Shown here in pieces: positions 1 to 8,825 of a stretch of DNA of 64,000 bases. This DNA comes from Microbacterium paraoxydans. Its GTDB lineage: Bacteria; Actinomycetota; Actinomycetes; Actinomycetales; Microbacteriaceae. Position numbers and translations under genes: made by a program. The notes beneath the pieces are model-generated. The model had not been told where the DNA came from. It made no database searches and was given only the letters and a program-made list of their open reading frames with translations. Location of the stretch: positions 1,860,001 to 1,924,000 of the forward strand of contig NZ_LT629770.1 in NCBI RefSeq assembly GCF_900105335.1, written 5' to 3'. The number at the start of each line of letters is the position of its first letter. The stretch's first letter is position 1.

Positions 1-38
1 CGCTGTGCAGGAACGGCATCGACCGGCAGAATGGATCC

Positions 39-560
39 GTGACAGCCCGAGATCCCTTCCGCGTGATCTTCGTCTGCACCGGCAACATCTGCCGCTCCCC
101 CATGGCGGAGGTCGTGTTCCGGGACCTCGCGGAGCGGCAGGGTCTCGGCGCCCAGATCGTCTCGCGCAGCGCGGGCACCGGGGACTGGCACCTCGGAGAG
201 CGCGCCGACCACCGCACCATCGACGCCCTCGCCCGCCGCGGATACGACGGCTCGCTGCACCGCGCCCGCCAGTTCACCGCCGCCTCCTTCGCTGAGAACG
301 ACCTCGTCGTGGCCCTGGACCGCACGCATGAGCGCATCCTCCGCGAATGGGCCGGGGACGAGGATGAGGACGGCAAGGTGACCCTCCTCCTCGCTTTCGA
401 CCCCGACGCCTCGACGCATGACGTCCCCGACCCGTACTACGCGGGCCCGGAGATGTTCGATTCGGTGCTCGGTATGATCGAGACGGCGACTCGCGGCTTG
501 TTCCGCCAGCTCGAACCCGCCCTGCGCCTGCCCCGCACGCCCCGAGCCTTCGGGGCCTGA
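39..560 (+). CDS. Low-molecular-weight protein-tyrosine phosphatase
   Basis: Cytoplasmic phosphatase of the arsenate-reductase-like LMW-PTP family, which hydrolyses phosphotyrosine through a phosphocysteine intermediate. The P-loop CTGNICRS (residues 13-20, nucleophile Cys13, Arg19) sits at the N terminus as usual. The general-acid loop DPYY is at residues 131-134. The length of 173 aa is slightly above the family norm because of a short C-terminal tail. The start is GTG. It ends 14 bp before the proposed purB start, so the two are probably cotranscribed. The physiological substrate cannot be read from the sequence. Confidence 0.9.
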   Translation: MTARDPFRVIFVCTGNICRSPMAEVVFRDLAERQGLGAQIVSRSAGTGDWHLGERADHRTIDALARRGYDGSLHRARQFTAASFAENDLVVALDRTHERILREWAGDEDEDGKVTLLLAFDPDASTHDVPDPYYAGPEMFDSVLGMIETATRGLFRQLEPALRLPRTPRAFGA

Positions 561-574
561 TCAGGAGGATTCCC

Positions 575-1957
575 CTGACTTTCCAGCCTTCGCTCCCGCC
601 CCAGCCCCTCAGCCCCCTCGACGGCCGCTACCGCGCCGCCGTCACCGGGCTCGCGGACTTCCTCTCCGAGGCCGGACTCAACCGCGCCAGGGTCGAGGTG
701 GAGGTGGAGTGGCTGATCGCCCTCACCGACCGTTCGCTGTTCGAGACGACTCCGCTGTCGGACGACGACAAGGAGCGCCTGCGCGCGCTGTACCGCGACT
801 TCGGGCAGGCCGAGATCGACTGGCTCGCCGAGAAGGAGGCCGTCACGCAGCACGACGTGAAGGCCATCGAGTACCTCGTGCGCGACCGGCTCTCGACGCT
901 CGGCCTCGACCACATCGCCGAGCTGACGCACTTCGCCTGCACGAGCGAGGACATCAACTCCGCGTCCTACGCCCTCACGGTCAAGCGCGCGGTCGAGGAG
1001 GTCTGGCTCCCGGCCCTCGACACCGTGATCGCGAAGCTGCGCGAACTCGCGGTCGAGCACGCCGACGCCGCCATGCTGTCCCGCACGCACGGCCAGCCCG
1101 CGACACCCTCGACCATGGGCAAGGAGCTCGCGGTCTTCGCCTGGCGCCTGGAGCGCGTGCGCAGCCAGATCGCCGGCTCCGAGTACCTCGCGAAGTTCTC
1201 CGGGGCGACCGGCACCTGGTCCGCCCACCTCGCAGCCGACCCCGATGCGGACTGGCCGACCATCGCCCGCGAGTACATCGAGGGTCTGGGTCTCGGGTTC
1301 AACCCGCTGACGACGCAGATCGAGTCGCACGACTGGCAGGTCGAGCTCTACGACCGCGTGCGTCACGCCGGCGGCATCCTGCACAACCTGGCCACCGACA
1401 TCTGGACCTACATCTCGCTCGGCTACTTCGCGCAGATCCCGGTCGCCGGGGCCACCGGCTCCTCGACGATGCCGCACAAGATCAACCCGATCCGCTTCGA
1501 GAACGCCGAGGCCAACCTCGAGATCTCGGGCGCCCTGCTGGCGTCGCTCGGCCAGACACTCGTCACCAGCCGCCTGCAGCGCGACCTCACGGACTCCACC
1601 ACACAGCGCAACATCGGCGTCGCGTTCGGGCACTCGCTGCTCGCTCTCGACAACCTGCGCCGCGGCCTGAACGCGATCTCGCTCTCGCGGGACGTGCTGC
1701 TCGCCGACCTCGATGTGAACTGGGAGGTGCTGGCCGAGGCGATCCAGACGGTGATCCGCGCCGAGGTCGTCGCCGGCCGGTCGAGCATCCAGGACCCGTA
1801 TGCGCTGCTCAAGGAGCTCACGCGCGGTCACCGCGTCGGTGCCGCCGACCTCGCCGAGTTCGTGGAGGGCCTGGAGATCGGCGACGCGGCCAAGCAGCGC
1901 CTCCTCGCGCTGACCCCCGCGACCTACACCGGCATCGCGGAGCGCCTCGCCCGCTGA
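575..1957 (+). CDS. purB: Adenylosuccinate lyase, apparent CTG start
   Basis: Catalyses two fumarate-releasing steps of purine synthesis (SAICAR to AICAR, adenylosuccinate to AMP). The fumarase/aspartase-superfamily signature GSSTMPHKINP lies near residues 295-305. The conserved N-terminal motif PLSPLDGRYR is encoded upstream of every ATG, GTG or TTG in the frame, so the true start must lie before it. The only well-placed candidate is CTG at 575, six bases after a perfect AGGAGG (563-568). ATT at 569 directly abuts that site and is less likely. The product is 460 aa, normal for the family. The start is inferred; the identity is secure. Confidence 0.92.
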   Translation: MTFQPSLPPQPLSPLDGRYRAAVTGLADFLSEAGLNRARVEVEVEWLIALTDRSLFETTPLSDDDKERLRALYRDFGQAEIDWLAEKEAVTQHDVKAIEYLVRDRLSTLGLDHIAELTHFACTSEDINSASYALTVKRAVEEVWLPALDTVIAKLRELAVEHADAAMLSRTHGQPATPSTMGKELAVFAWRLERVRSQIAGSEYLAKFSGATGTWSAHLAADPDADWPTIAREYIEGLGLGFNPLTTQIESHDWQVELYDRVRHAGGILHNLATDIWTYISLGYFAQIPVAGATGSSTMPHKINPIRFENAEANLEISGALLASLGQTLVTSRLQRDLTDSTTQRNIGVAFGHSLLALDNLRRGLNAISLSRDVLLADLDVNWEVLAEAIQTVIRAEVVAGRSSIQDPYALLKELTRGHRVGAADLAEFVEGLEIGDAAKQRLLALTPATYTGIAERLAR

Positions 1958-1960
1958 GAG

Positions 1961-3394
1961 CTAGGAGCCCGACTCCCCGGAGCGCTCCTCGACCCTGTCC
2001 TTCGGCATGAACGACGCCGCCAGGAGGGTGAGAACCGCGGTCACGGCGACCGCGACGAAAACCCACACCGACGCGTGGACGATCGTCGCGGGGTCGTCGG
2101 GTCCCGCACCCTGCGCGATGACCGCGTTCGAGATCGCCCCGAACACCGCCACACCCACGGCGCTTCCCGCTGACCGCGCGAACGCGTTCATCCCGGTCAC
2201 CGCTCCGCGCTCTCCCCAGCCGACCGAGGCCTGTGCGGCGATGAGGGTCGGGGCCGCACTCCACCCGAGCCCGAAGCCGAGGAGGAACGCGATGCCGGCG
2301 ACGACGAACGGGTTCGGCCAGGAGGCGACGGCGGCGAGCGCGACGGCCGCAACGGTCGTGATGCTCATGCCGATGAGAGTGGTACGACGGAAGCCGATGC
2401 GCAGGTACAGCCGTCCGGCGTTCGCGGCGGCGAGCGGCCAGCCGAGTGTCAGAGCGGCCACCGCCAGACCCGACAGCAGCGGGGCGATCCCCAGGGATCC
2501 CTCGAGGTAGGCCGGGGCGAAGCTCGTCACGCCGAGCATCAGGGCCCCGATGCCGAGCGAGACCAACGTGGTCGTGAGGATGAGCCGACGGGTCACGAGG
2601 CGCAGATCGACGATCGGCTCCGCCACCCGGCGCTCGACGAACCCGAAGGCGACCAGCGCGACCGCCCCGATCCCGAAACAGAGGGCGCTCGGCACGGACA
2701 GCCATGCCCAGGCGTTCCCACCCTCCAGCATGCCGAGGATGAGCGCCGTGAGTCCGATGGTGAGCAGCACCGCTCCGCCGTAGTCGATGCTGTGGCGCTG
2801 GGTCTGCTTCTGCTCCCTGTACGTGCGCAGCAACATCCATCCGGCGATCAGGCACAGGGGCACGTTGATCCAGAAGATCCAGCGCCAGGCGTCGAGCTGG
2901 GCGAAGATGCCGCCGAGTGCGGGGCCCACCACCGAGGAGACGGCCCAGACGCTGGCGACGTATCCCTGCACCTTGGCGCGCTCGGCCACCGTGTAGATGT
3001 CACCGACGATGGTCATCGACATCGGCGCGACGGCACCGGCACCGATGCCCTGGATGATGCGGAACACGATCAGCGCCGGCATGCTCCAGGCGAAGCCGCA
3101 GAGGACGGATCCGAGCAGGAAGAGGGCGATGCCGAGCAGGATGATCGGCTTGCGGCCCACGGTGTCGGCGAACCGCGAGTAGATCGGCACGCTCACGGCC
3201 TGCGCCAGCAGATACACGGAGAACAGCCACGGGAACTGCTGGTAGCTGCCGAGGTCGCGCACGATGCTCGGCACCGCGGTCGCCAGGATCGTGGCATCGA
3301 TCGCGATGAGGCCGGTGGCGAGCATGAGCGCGCCGAGGATGGGTCCCCGCTCCGACCGGAGTCCGATGGAGGCGCGGTCGACGGAGGCAGTCAC
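1961..3394 (-). CDS. MFS drug exporter, DHA2-like (14 TM)
   Basis: Major facilitator of 477 aa with about 14 hydrophobic segments. It shows motif A-like RFADTVGRKP after TM2 and motif C-like GPALGGIF in TM5, both typical of DHA2 drug:H+ antiporters of the EmrB/QacA group. The central TM segments and the cytoplasmic loop with RTYREQKQ also fit. It begins at GTG (3392-3394). It lies tail-to-tail with purB, 3 bp apart, with no obvious terminator between them. No adjacent regulator points to a substrate. Confidence 0.85.
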   Translation of the reverse strand: MTASVDRASIGLRSERGPILGALMLATGLIAIDATILATAVPSIVRDLGSYQQFPWLFSVYLLAQAVSVPIYSRFADTVGRKPIILLGIALFLLGSVLCGFAWSMPALIVFRIIQGIGAGAVAPMSMTIVGDIYTVAERAKVQGYVASVWAVSSVVGPALGGIFAQLDAWRWIFWINVPLCLIAGWMLLRTYREQKQTQRHSIDYGGAVLLTIGLTALILGMLEGGNAWAWLSVPSALCFGIGAVALVAFGFVERRVAEPIVDLRLVTRRLILTTTLVSLGIGALMLGVTSFAPAYLEGSLGIAPLLSGLAVAALTLGWPLAAANAGRLYLRIGFRRTTLIGMSITTVAAVALAAVASWPNPFVVAGIAFLLGFGLGWSAAPTLIAAQASVGWGERGAVTGMNAFARSAGSAVGVAVFGAISNAVIAQGAGPDDPATIVHASVWVFVAVAVTAVLTLLAASFMPKDRVEERSGESGS

Positions 3395-3443
3395 TCCAGA
3401 GACAAGCGGAACGACCTCACCGATATTCCGCCCGATCTCCGCG

Positions 3444-3803
3444 TCACGACGAGGCGGGGCGTCCCGGCTCGTCGGTGGTGCCGTCGCTCGCGCCCTCGTC
3501 TTCCGCGTCGTACAGCACGGGGCGGTCGACGGTCTTCGTGACGTCAGCGGGATCGACCGCGAGCATGAGCATCGCGAGGATCAGAAGGGTCGCGATGAAG
3601 GCGCCGCCGCCGACGACGAGGCTCAGCGCCACGGGGGTGAGGCCCTCGTAGGTGCCGTTCGCGATGGCGGTGTTCACGCGGAGGGTGAAGGCGCCGGTGG
3701 AGACGAGGGTGACCACCATGGCGAACACGCCGCAACCGAGCGCGATGCCGAGCAGGTGGAGGGGCCGCAGGATGTCCCGTCGGGTGGGCTTGTCGTCGCT
3801 CAT
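3444..3803 (-). CDS. Two-TM membrane protein, unknown function
   Basis: A 119-aa protein with two hydrophobic segments (about residues 14-37 and 55-82) and an acidic, Asp/Glu-rich C-terminal tail after the second. No family recognised. Its start overlaps the stop of the upstream membrane gene in an ATGA arrangement, and its ribosome-binding site (GGAGGAG) lies inside the end of that gene, so the pair is translationally coupled and probably functions together at the membrane. Confidence 0.7.
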   Translation of the reverse strand: MSDDKPTRRDILRPLHLLGIALGCGVFAMVVTLVSTGAFTLRVNTAIANGTYEGLTPVALSLVVGGGAFIATLLILAMLMLAVDPADVTKTVDRPVLYDAEDEGASDGTTDEPGRPASS

Positions 3804-4450
3804 CGCTCTCCTCCGTGCTCCACAGGAGCCGCATCGTTCTCGGGGGCGGCAGCGACGTCATCGGCGTCCGCGCGCTTCGGGGTGAGGCCGGCGATGCCGA
3901 GGAAGACGGCGACGATGGCCGCATACCCGCCGAACATCCCCACGCCGAGGATGATGCCGGACAGCTCGAACGTGCCCGCCTTCTCGATCGTGTACTCCTG
4001 GACGAAGCCCGACGGGATCAGCAGCAGGACGACCGCGAGGAGCACGCCCAGCGCGCCGACCGTGATCGCGTCGGTGGCGAGCGCTCCCCCGACGCGGCGG
4101 GCGCGGATGCCGGCGAGCAGCTCGAGGCCGCCGCTGAGCACGCCCCAGGTGATGAGCACGATGAAGAACATGTCGTCCGTGCGCCAGGCCGGCACGCCGC
4201 CGGCCATGCCGGCGATCGCACTCACGACCGCGAGGAGGATCGCCGACCAGCGCGACCCCGCCGGCAGGACGAGCCAGGCCGCGAGGATGTGCACGAGGGC
4301 GGTCACCAGCGCGAAACCGCTGAAGACGGCGAGACCGACCGCCGCGGAGTGATCCGAGGAGAAGGTGATCATCAGGGCCGCGACGGCGGCGAACAGCGCA
4401 CGCAGCAATTGCACGTGGCGCATGGTGAACGCGCGAGCAGGGACAGACAT
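3800..4450 (-). CDS. Polytopic membrane protein, unknown function
   Basis: A 216-aa protein with about six transmembrane helices and a charged C-terminal tail rich in Asp, Ala and Glu. The helices are evenly distributed from residue 12 to about 195. No catalytic motif is visible and I do not recognise the family. It is the first gene of a two-gene operon with the 119-aa membrane protein, sharing a 4-bp overlap. The spacing to the divergent HTH gene is about 290 bp. Confidence 0.72.
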   Translation of the reverse strand: MSVPARAFTMRHVQLLRALFAAVAALMITFSSDHSAAVGLAVFSGFALVTALVHILAAWLVLPAGSRWSAILLAVVSAIAGMAGGVPAWRTDDMFFIVLITWGVLSGGLELLAGIRARRVGGALATDAITVGALGVLLAVVLLLIPSGFVQEYTIEKAGTFELSGIILGVGMFGGYAAIVAVFLGIAGLTPKRADADDVAAAPENDAAPVEHGGER

Positions 4451-4740
4451 GACGGCCAGATCCTCCGGGGTTTCCCCACCAGTCTACGCGGGGCCAGGAG
4501 CCGGAAGCGCCCGGGGATGCTCGTGAAGCCCGGCGGATCTCCCCAGATCGATTGCCGGGCTTCACGACATACGCAGCAAGGGGGGCATCACTGCGTCGGG
4601 CCACTGCCGCAGGGTCGGGCACCCTCCCCGCGACATCGCAGCCCCGTGACCCACTTGCTCACCTGGTCCCCTGAGGTGTGCGCGTGCGGTCGTATGCTCA
4701 CTCTAGAGATGTGTTCTTCACATACCGGGTGGGGGCTGTG

Positions 4741-5667
4741 ATGGGTTTTGGGGACGGCGAGAGAAGAGGGGCAACGCCGGACGCGTTCGCCGCGGCACTG
4801 CGAGATGCGATCAACGCGAGACCGGTGACGCTGTCGTGGTTGCAGCGGCAGCTCCGCGACCGGGGCAACCGCGTCTCCATGGCCACGCTGAGCTACTGGC
4901 GGTCCGGGGCCCGCCGCCCGGAAGGACCGCAGTCGCTCGCCGCTCTCGCCGACATCGAGGATCTGCTGTGCCTCGACAGCGGGGCGTTGAGCCGGCTCCT
5001 GCGCCCGCACCGCACGGGGCCGCTGGGCCCGCAGGGGTTCCCGCTGGAGCAGGTCGACATGGAGCGGGCGGTCCGTGAGGTCTACGCCGCCCTCGGCGCC
5101 ACCTATCCGGACACGTCGCGGGAGCTCACCGTCCATTCGGTCACGGACGTGGACGCCGACGGCGAGGTGTCCTCGTGCCTCACCCGCAGCATCGTGCAGT
5201 CCACCACCGGGGTCATCACGGCCATCCCCGTCCTCGACCTCACCCCCGGGGTCCCCGGACCTCCGCCGCTCCTGACGGCCGTGGCGGGCGGACGGGTCAC
5301 GGCCCGCTACTCCCATCCGAACGGCGAGGCGCACGGTGCGCTGATCGAGCTCGACGTGCCCCTCGCGGCCCCGGACACCGCGGTGGTCGAGTGGTCGGTG
5401 CAGTACCAGCCCGGCCACCCCTCGGATCGGGAGACCGGGCACGCCCTCTCCCGGCAGGCTCGGGAGCTGCTCGTGTGGACGCGCTTCCACCCCGATGCCG
5501 TCCCCGACTGGTGCGACGAACTCGTCGAGACCGCCGGGGGCACCGTCGTCACCGCGCTCCCCCGGCCTCGCGGCACGTCGGTGCATCAGGTGCGCCGGGC
5601 GTTCGGTCCCGGCGCCCTCGGCCTGCGCTGGGGGTACGGTCCTCGCGAGGGTGATCAGCCCGGCTGA
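4741..5667 (+). CDS. Putative helix-turn-helix protein, unknown function
   Basis: A 308-aa protein whose first 75 residues look like a degenerate XRE-type helix-turn-helix (SWLQRQLRDRG, then MATLSYWRSGARRPEG, resembling the recognition helix and its following turn). The remainder has no motif I recognise and is predicted mostly beta, with alternating hydrophobics. Starts at ATG 4741, with GTG at 4738 equally possible; an upstream extension to 4678 has no ribosome-binding support. The 3' end overlaps the convergent sulfurtransferase by 13 bp. A role as a DNA-binding regulator is inferred only. Confidence 0.6.
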   Translation: MGFGDGERRGATPDAFAAALRDAINARPVTLSWLQRQLRDRGNRVSMATLSYWRSGARRPEGPQSLAALADIEDLLCLDSGALSRLLRPHRTGPLGPQGFPLEQVDMERAVREVYAALGATYPDTSRELTVHSVTDVDADGEVSSCLTRSIVQSTTGVITAIPVLDLTPGVPGPPPLLTAVAGGRVTARYSHPNGEAHGALIELDVPLAAPDTAVVEWSVQYQPGHPSDRETGHALSRQARELLVWTRFHPDAVPDWCDELVETAGGTVVTALPRPRGTSVHQVRRAFGPGALGLRWGYGPREGDQPG

Positions 5668-6494
5668 TCGCCCGTCGCGACCGGCCGGCCCGGCGTGTTC
5701 GACCACTGGCTCCAGGAGCCGGGGAAGACCTTCGCCGGGATGCCCACCTCTTGCAGGACCAGAGCCGTGTGCGCCGCCGTGATGCCCGATCCGCAGTAGG
5801 CCGCGACCGGCGTCTCCGCGGTGATCCCGATCTCGGCGAGCGTCGCCCGCACCGTGTCACGGTCTCGGATGCGCCCGGTCTCGTCGAGGTGCCGCGTGGT
5901 GGGGAGGTTCCGGGCACCGGGGATGTGTCCGGCGATCGGGTCGAGCGGCTCGGTCTCGCCGCGGTAGCGCTCCGGGGCGCGCACATCGAGCAGGACCCCG
6001 GTCTCCGGGAACGCCGCCGCCTCGTCGATCGAGAGGGCATCCTGGCCGGGATCCGCGAGGACGACGTCGCCGGTCTCCGGCACGACGTCGTCGGTCGCCA
6101 GGTCGTATCCGGCCGCGGTCCAGGCGCGCAGCCCGCCGTCGAGCACCCGGACGTCGACCCCGGCCTGCCGCAGTAGCCACCACGCCCGGGCCGCCGCAAG
6201 TCCCTTGGTGTCGTCGTAGGCCACGACGGTGTCGCCCTGCCGCACGCCCCAACGCCGGGCCGCCGCCTGCAGGGTCTCCGTCGACGGGAGCGGATGCCGA
6301 CCCTCGGTGGGCGCTCCGGGCGTGGAGAGCTCCTGATCCAACGACGCGAACACCGCGCCAGGGATGTGACCCGAGCGGTAGTCGCCCGGGCCCGCCTCGG
6401 GACGATCGAGGCGCCAGCGCACGTCGACGACCCGGATCGGGGCGCCGTCGTCGAGGAGGTCGTGGAGTTCGGTCGCGGAGACGAAGTGGCTCAT
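5655..6494 (-). CDS. sseA: Sulfurtransferase (thiosulfate / 3-mercaptopyruvate type)
   Basis: A 279-aa tandem rhodanese protein. The N-terminal rhodanese domain (about residues 8-130) is inactive, with Asp in the loop (AYDDTKG). The C-terminal domain carries the active loop YCGSGITA with the persulfide-forming cysteine. CGSG-T/A loops are typical of the SseA/mercaptopyruvate group, as opposed to CRKGVT of thiosulfate enzymes, but substrate preference is not certain from sequence. Monocistronic and convergent with the preceding gene. Confidence 0.85.
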   Translation of the reverse strand: MSHFVSATELHDLLDDGAPIRVVDVRWRLDRPEAGPGDYRSGHIPGAVFASLDQELSTPGAPTEGRHPLPSTETLQAAARRWGVRQGDTVVAYDDTKGLAAARAWWLLRQAGVDVRVLDGGLRAWTAAGYDLATDDVVPETGDVVLADPGQDALSIDEAAAFPETGVLLDVRAPERYRGETEPLDPIAGHIPGARNLPTTRHLDETGRIRDRDTVRATLAEIGITAETPVAAYCGSGITAAHTALVLQEVGIPAKVFPGSWSQWSNTPGRPVATGDQPG

Positions 6495-6600
6495 GGTGCG
6501 AGGCTACCGAGTGCGCGTCGCCGCGCTTCCGTCGCCGTCACGGACGGACATGGTCCTCGCGGCCCGGGAATAGCCACGCGTCCCCGGCGTTTCCCCTCAC

Positions 6601-7251
6601 ATGATTGAAACTTCAACGGTCGCCGCGGAGCGTACCCGCGTGCGGGTACCCCTGCGCTTCGCGGACGGCTTCACCACGACGGCCGACGTGGTGACCTTCG
6701 ACGGCCTCGTGGACGGACGCGAGCACCTGCTGCTCGGCCTCGGCGACTGGCAGGCGGCTCTCGCCCGCTCCGCCGAAGGCGGGGACGCCCCTCTCGTCCG
6801 CCCGCACAGCGAGTGCCTCACGGGAGACGTGTTCGGCTCGGAGCGCTGCGACTGCGGACCGCAGCTGCGGGAGGCCGTGGAGCGGATCGCCGCGGAGGGC
6901 GGCTTCCTCCTGTACTTGCGGCAGGAAGGCCGCGGCATCGGGCTCTACGCCAAGCTCGACGCCTACGCCCTGCAGGACGCCGGTCTCGACACCTACGAGG
7001 CGAACGTGGCCCTCGGCCGCGGCGAGGACGAGCGGGACTACACCGTCGCGGCGCAGATGCTGCGAGCGCTGGGCGTGGACCGCATCCGCCTGCTCAGCAA
7101 CAACCCCGACAAGGCCGCGCAGCTCGACAGGCTCGGAATCCATGTCACCGAACGGGTGCGCACCGAAGTGCACCTGTCGGAGGCGAACTCGCGCTACCTC
7201 CAGGCGAAGCGCGACCACACGGCGCACACGATCGACCTGACCGCGGCGTGA
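6601..7251 (+). CDS. ribA: GTP cyclohydrolase II
   Basis: Converts GTP to the first pyrimidine intermediate of riboflavin synthesis, plus formate and pyrophosphate. The zinc site motif HSECLTGDVFGSERCDC (Cys72, Cys83, Cys85), the RQEGRGIGL active-site loop (107-115) and LLSNNPDK near the C terminus are all present. It is a stand-alone 216-aa enzyme without a DHBP synthase domain and does not sit in a rib cluster. A MarR-type gene follows 17 bp later, so the pair is likely one transcript. A dedicated role in flavin supply or a secondary metabolite route is possible. Confidence 0.92.
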   Translation: MIETSTVAAERTRVRVPLRFADGFTTTADVVTFDGLVDGREHLLLGLGDWQAALARSAEGGDAPLVRPHSECLTGDVFGSERCDCGPQLREAVERIAAEGGFLLYLRQEGRGIGLYAKLDAYALQDAGLDTYEANVALGRGEDERDYTVAAQMLRALGVDRIRLLSNNPDKAAQLDRLGIHVTERVRTEVHLSEANSRYLQAKRDHTAHTIDLTAA

Positions 7252-7268
7252 CCTCCGAGGAGCACGAC

Positions 7269-7739
7269 ATGACCGAGACGCGGCACCCGCGGCGGCTCGA
7301 CGACGACGAGCTCGCGACGTGGCTGCCGATCATCCGGTTCGTCCAGCTGCTGCCCCAGGTCCTCGACCGGGCACTGAAGGATGAGGTGGGCCTGAACCAC
7401 GCCCGCTACGCGATCCTCGTGACCCTCGCCGGGCAGGGCGAGGACGCCGTCACCATGACCGAGCTCGCGCGCATCGCCGGACTCAGCCGATCGCGGCTGA
7501 GCCACGCCCTGGACTCCCTGGAGGAGCGCGGGTGGGTGGAGCGGACGTCGTGCTCCACGGACAAGCGCACGCTCTCCGCGACGCTGACCCCGGCGGGCCG
7601 GGAGATGCTCCGGGCGGCCGCGCCCGTCCACGTCGCCCAGATCCGCGAGCTCATCCTCGACCCGCTGTCCGCGGAGGATCGGCAGCGGCTGCAGGACATC
7701 CTGGGCGCGCTGCTTCCCGGCGTCACGGCGGCGCTGTGA
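7269..7739 (+). CDS. MarR-family transcriptional regulator
   Basis: A 156-aa winged-helix protein. The DNA-binding core spans about residues 55-120: TMTELARIAGLSRSRLSHALDSLEERGWVERTSCSTDKRT contains the recognition helix and the Asp-Lys-Arg wing typical of MarR. A GAGGAG ribosome-binding site (7256-7261) supports ATG 7269. It lies directly downstream of ribA. An inverted repeat (7745-7763) starts six bases after its stop but is better explained as the operator of the next gene. Ligand unknown. Confidence 0.88.
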   Translation: MTETRHPRRLDDDELATWLPIIRFVQLLPQVLDRALKDEVGLNHARYAILVTLAGQGEDAVTMTELARIAGLSRSRLSHALDSLEERGWVERTSCSTDKRTLSATLTPAGREMLRAAAPVHVAQIRELILDPLSAEDRQRLQDILGALLPGVTAAL

Positions 7740-7744
7740 GCTGC

Positions 7745-7763
7745 GTTCTGCTCTGAGCAGAAC
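7745..7763. promoter_or_regulatory. Perfect 9-1-9 palindrome, putative ClgR-like operator
   Basis: The palindrome GTTCTGCTCTGAGCAGAAC has two perfect 9-bp arms around one central base, 38 bp upstream of the XRE regulator start. Its core TGCTCTGAGCA has the same spacing and layout as the known C. glutamicum ClgR box (CGC, five bases, GCG) and closely matches CGCTCTGGGCG found upstream of the clpP pair. It is probably the autoregulatory site; a MarR site or weak terminator is the alternative. Confidence 0.6.
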
Positions 7764-7801
7764 GTCTCGATCGCCGCACAGACGGCGGCATATCGTGAGG
7801 C

Positions 7802-8152
7802 ATGGCCGACATCGTCCCGTTCCCCCGCGCCCCGCATCCCGTCCGTCCGCCGTCGAGCGGCCCCGAGCCGCTGTGGCGCGACCTGCTCGGGGATCAGCTC
7901 CGGCGGCGGCGCCATGACCGCGGGGAGACCCTCAGCGAGACCGCGGAGAAGGCCGGGGTCTCGCCCCAGTACCTCTCCGAGGTCGAGCGCGGTCGGAAAG
8001 AGCCGTCCAGCGAGATGATCGCCGCGATCGCCGGGGCCCTGGACGCCACCCTCGTGGAGCTCACGAGCGCGGTCGCCGAGGAGCTTCGTCAGGCCGCGCC
8101 CGCTGCGGCGGTGGTGACGGCCTCCCGCGGCGCCTTCGCCCTCGCCGCCTGA
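7802..8152 (+). CDS. XRE-family regulator, ClgR-like
   Basis: A 116-aa protein with one HTH domain at about residues 32-88. The recognition region reads AGVSPQYLSEVERGRKEPSSEM, very close to the ClgR signature of actinobacterial regulators that activate clpP and clpC. It lies convergent with a two-gene clpP operon, and operator-like sites with a common core are found upstream of both. The C-terminal tail is short and Ala-rich; in Streptomyces such C termini are Clp degrons. A ClgR-type role is inferred from the family match, the neighbours and the shared sites. Confidence 0.82.
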   Translation: MADIVPFPRAPHPVRPPSSGPEPLWRDLLGDQLRRRRHDRGETLSETAEKAGVSPQYLSEVERGRKEPSSEMIAAIAGALDATLVELTSAVAEELRQAAPAAAVVTASRGAFALAA

Positions 8153-8163
8153 CCCGTTCCACC

Positions 8164-8216
8164 TGCACGACCGGAGTCCGGGTGCACGACGGACCCCGGG
8201 AATCCGTCGTGCACCC
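8164..8216. terminator. Dyad element between convergent regulator and clpP genes
   Basis: A 14-bp perfect stem (GGGTGCACGACGGA at 8180-8193 pairing with 8203-8216) around a 9-base loop fills most of the 70-bp space between two convergent stops. A third, imperfect copy of the arm, TGCACGACCGGA, begins at 8164. There is no T tract. It probably acts as a bidirectional terminator and resembles in design the fixed-length dyad elements elsewhere in the window. Confidence 0.6.
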
Positions 8217-8222
8217 GTCACC

Positions 8223-8825
8223 TCATCGTGCCTCCGGATCACGGGGACCGAGCACGGTGTCGATGAGGCCGTAGTCGAGGGCGGCGGCGGCGGTGAAGAC
8301 CCGGTCCCGGTCGGTGTCGGCGCGGAGCTCCGCGAGGGAGCGGCCGGTGTGCCGACCCAGGATCGTCTCCATGTCCGCGCGCACCCGCACGACCTCGTCG
8401 GCCGCGAGGATGAGGTCCGGGATGGCTCCGCGCGACTGACCGGCCGGCTGATGCAGCACGATGCGCGCGTGGGCGAGGGCCGCCCGCTCCCCCGGCGCTC
8501 CCGCCGCGACGAGCAGGGCCGCCGGACCGATGGCCTGCCCGACGCAGGTCGTCGCGATCCGCGGACGGATGTGCTGCATGGTGTCGTAGATCGCCAGCGC
8601 GGCACCGGGGTCGCCGCCCTCGCTGTTGATGTAGAACTGCACACCGGTCTCCGGGCTGTCCGCGTCGAGGTGCAGGAGCTGCGCGATGAGGGCGTTGGCC
8701 ACCCCCGCGTCGATGCCGGTGCCGAGGTAGATGACGCGTTCGGCGAGCAGATGCGAGTACACGTCCATGACCCTCTCGCCCCGCGGATGCTGGGCGATGA
8801 CGTTCGGGATCGTGTAGCCGCTCAT
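8223..8825 (-). CDS. ClpP-like subunit lacking the catalytic serine
   Basis: A 200-aa member of the ClpP fold. The segment that normally reads CVGQAASMGALLLAAG is here CVGQAIGPAALLVAAG, so Gly replaces the nucleophilic Ser. The catalytic His (VLHQPAG) and the Asp region (DTDRDRVFTAA) are retained. It starts within the stop of the upstream clpP (ATGA overlap), so the two are made together and likely form a mixed tetradecamer, as ClpR does with ClpP in cyanobacteria and plastids. Whether the ring is active depends on the partner subunit. Length is normal and nothing suggests a pseudogene. Confidence 0.85.
   Translation of the reverse strand: MSGYTIPNVIAQHPRGERVMDVYSHLLAERVIYLGTGIDAGVANALIAQLLHLDADSPETGVQFYINSEGGDPGAALAIYDTMQHIRPRIATTCVGQAIGPAALLVAAGAPGERAALAHARIVLHQPAGQSRGAIPDLILAADEVVRVRADMETILGRHTGRSLAELRADTDRDRVFTAAAALDYGLIDTVLGPRDPEAR

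Noticed and set aside
437..1831. 464-codon minus-strand frame opposite purB
   Set aside because: Mirrors a clear adenylosuccinate lyase; composition is that of an antisense frame.
4657..4699. Promoter before the HTH gene (TTGCTC and TATGCT)
   Set aside because: The spacing between the two hexamers is about 31 bp, too long for a sigma-A promoter.
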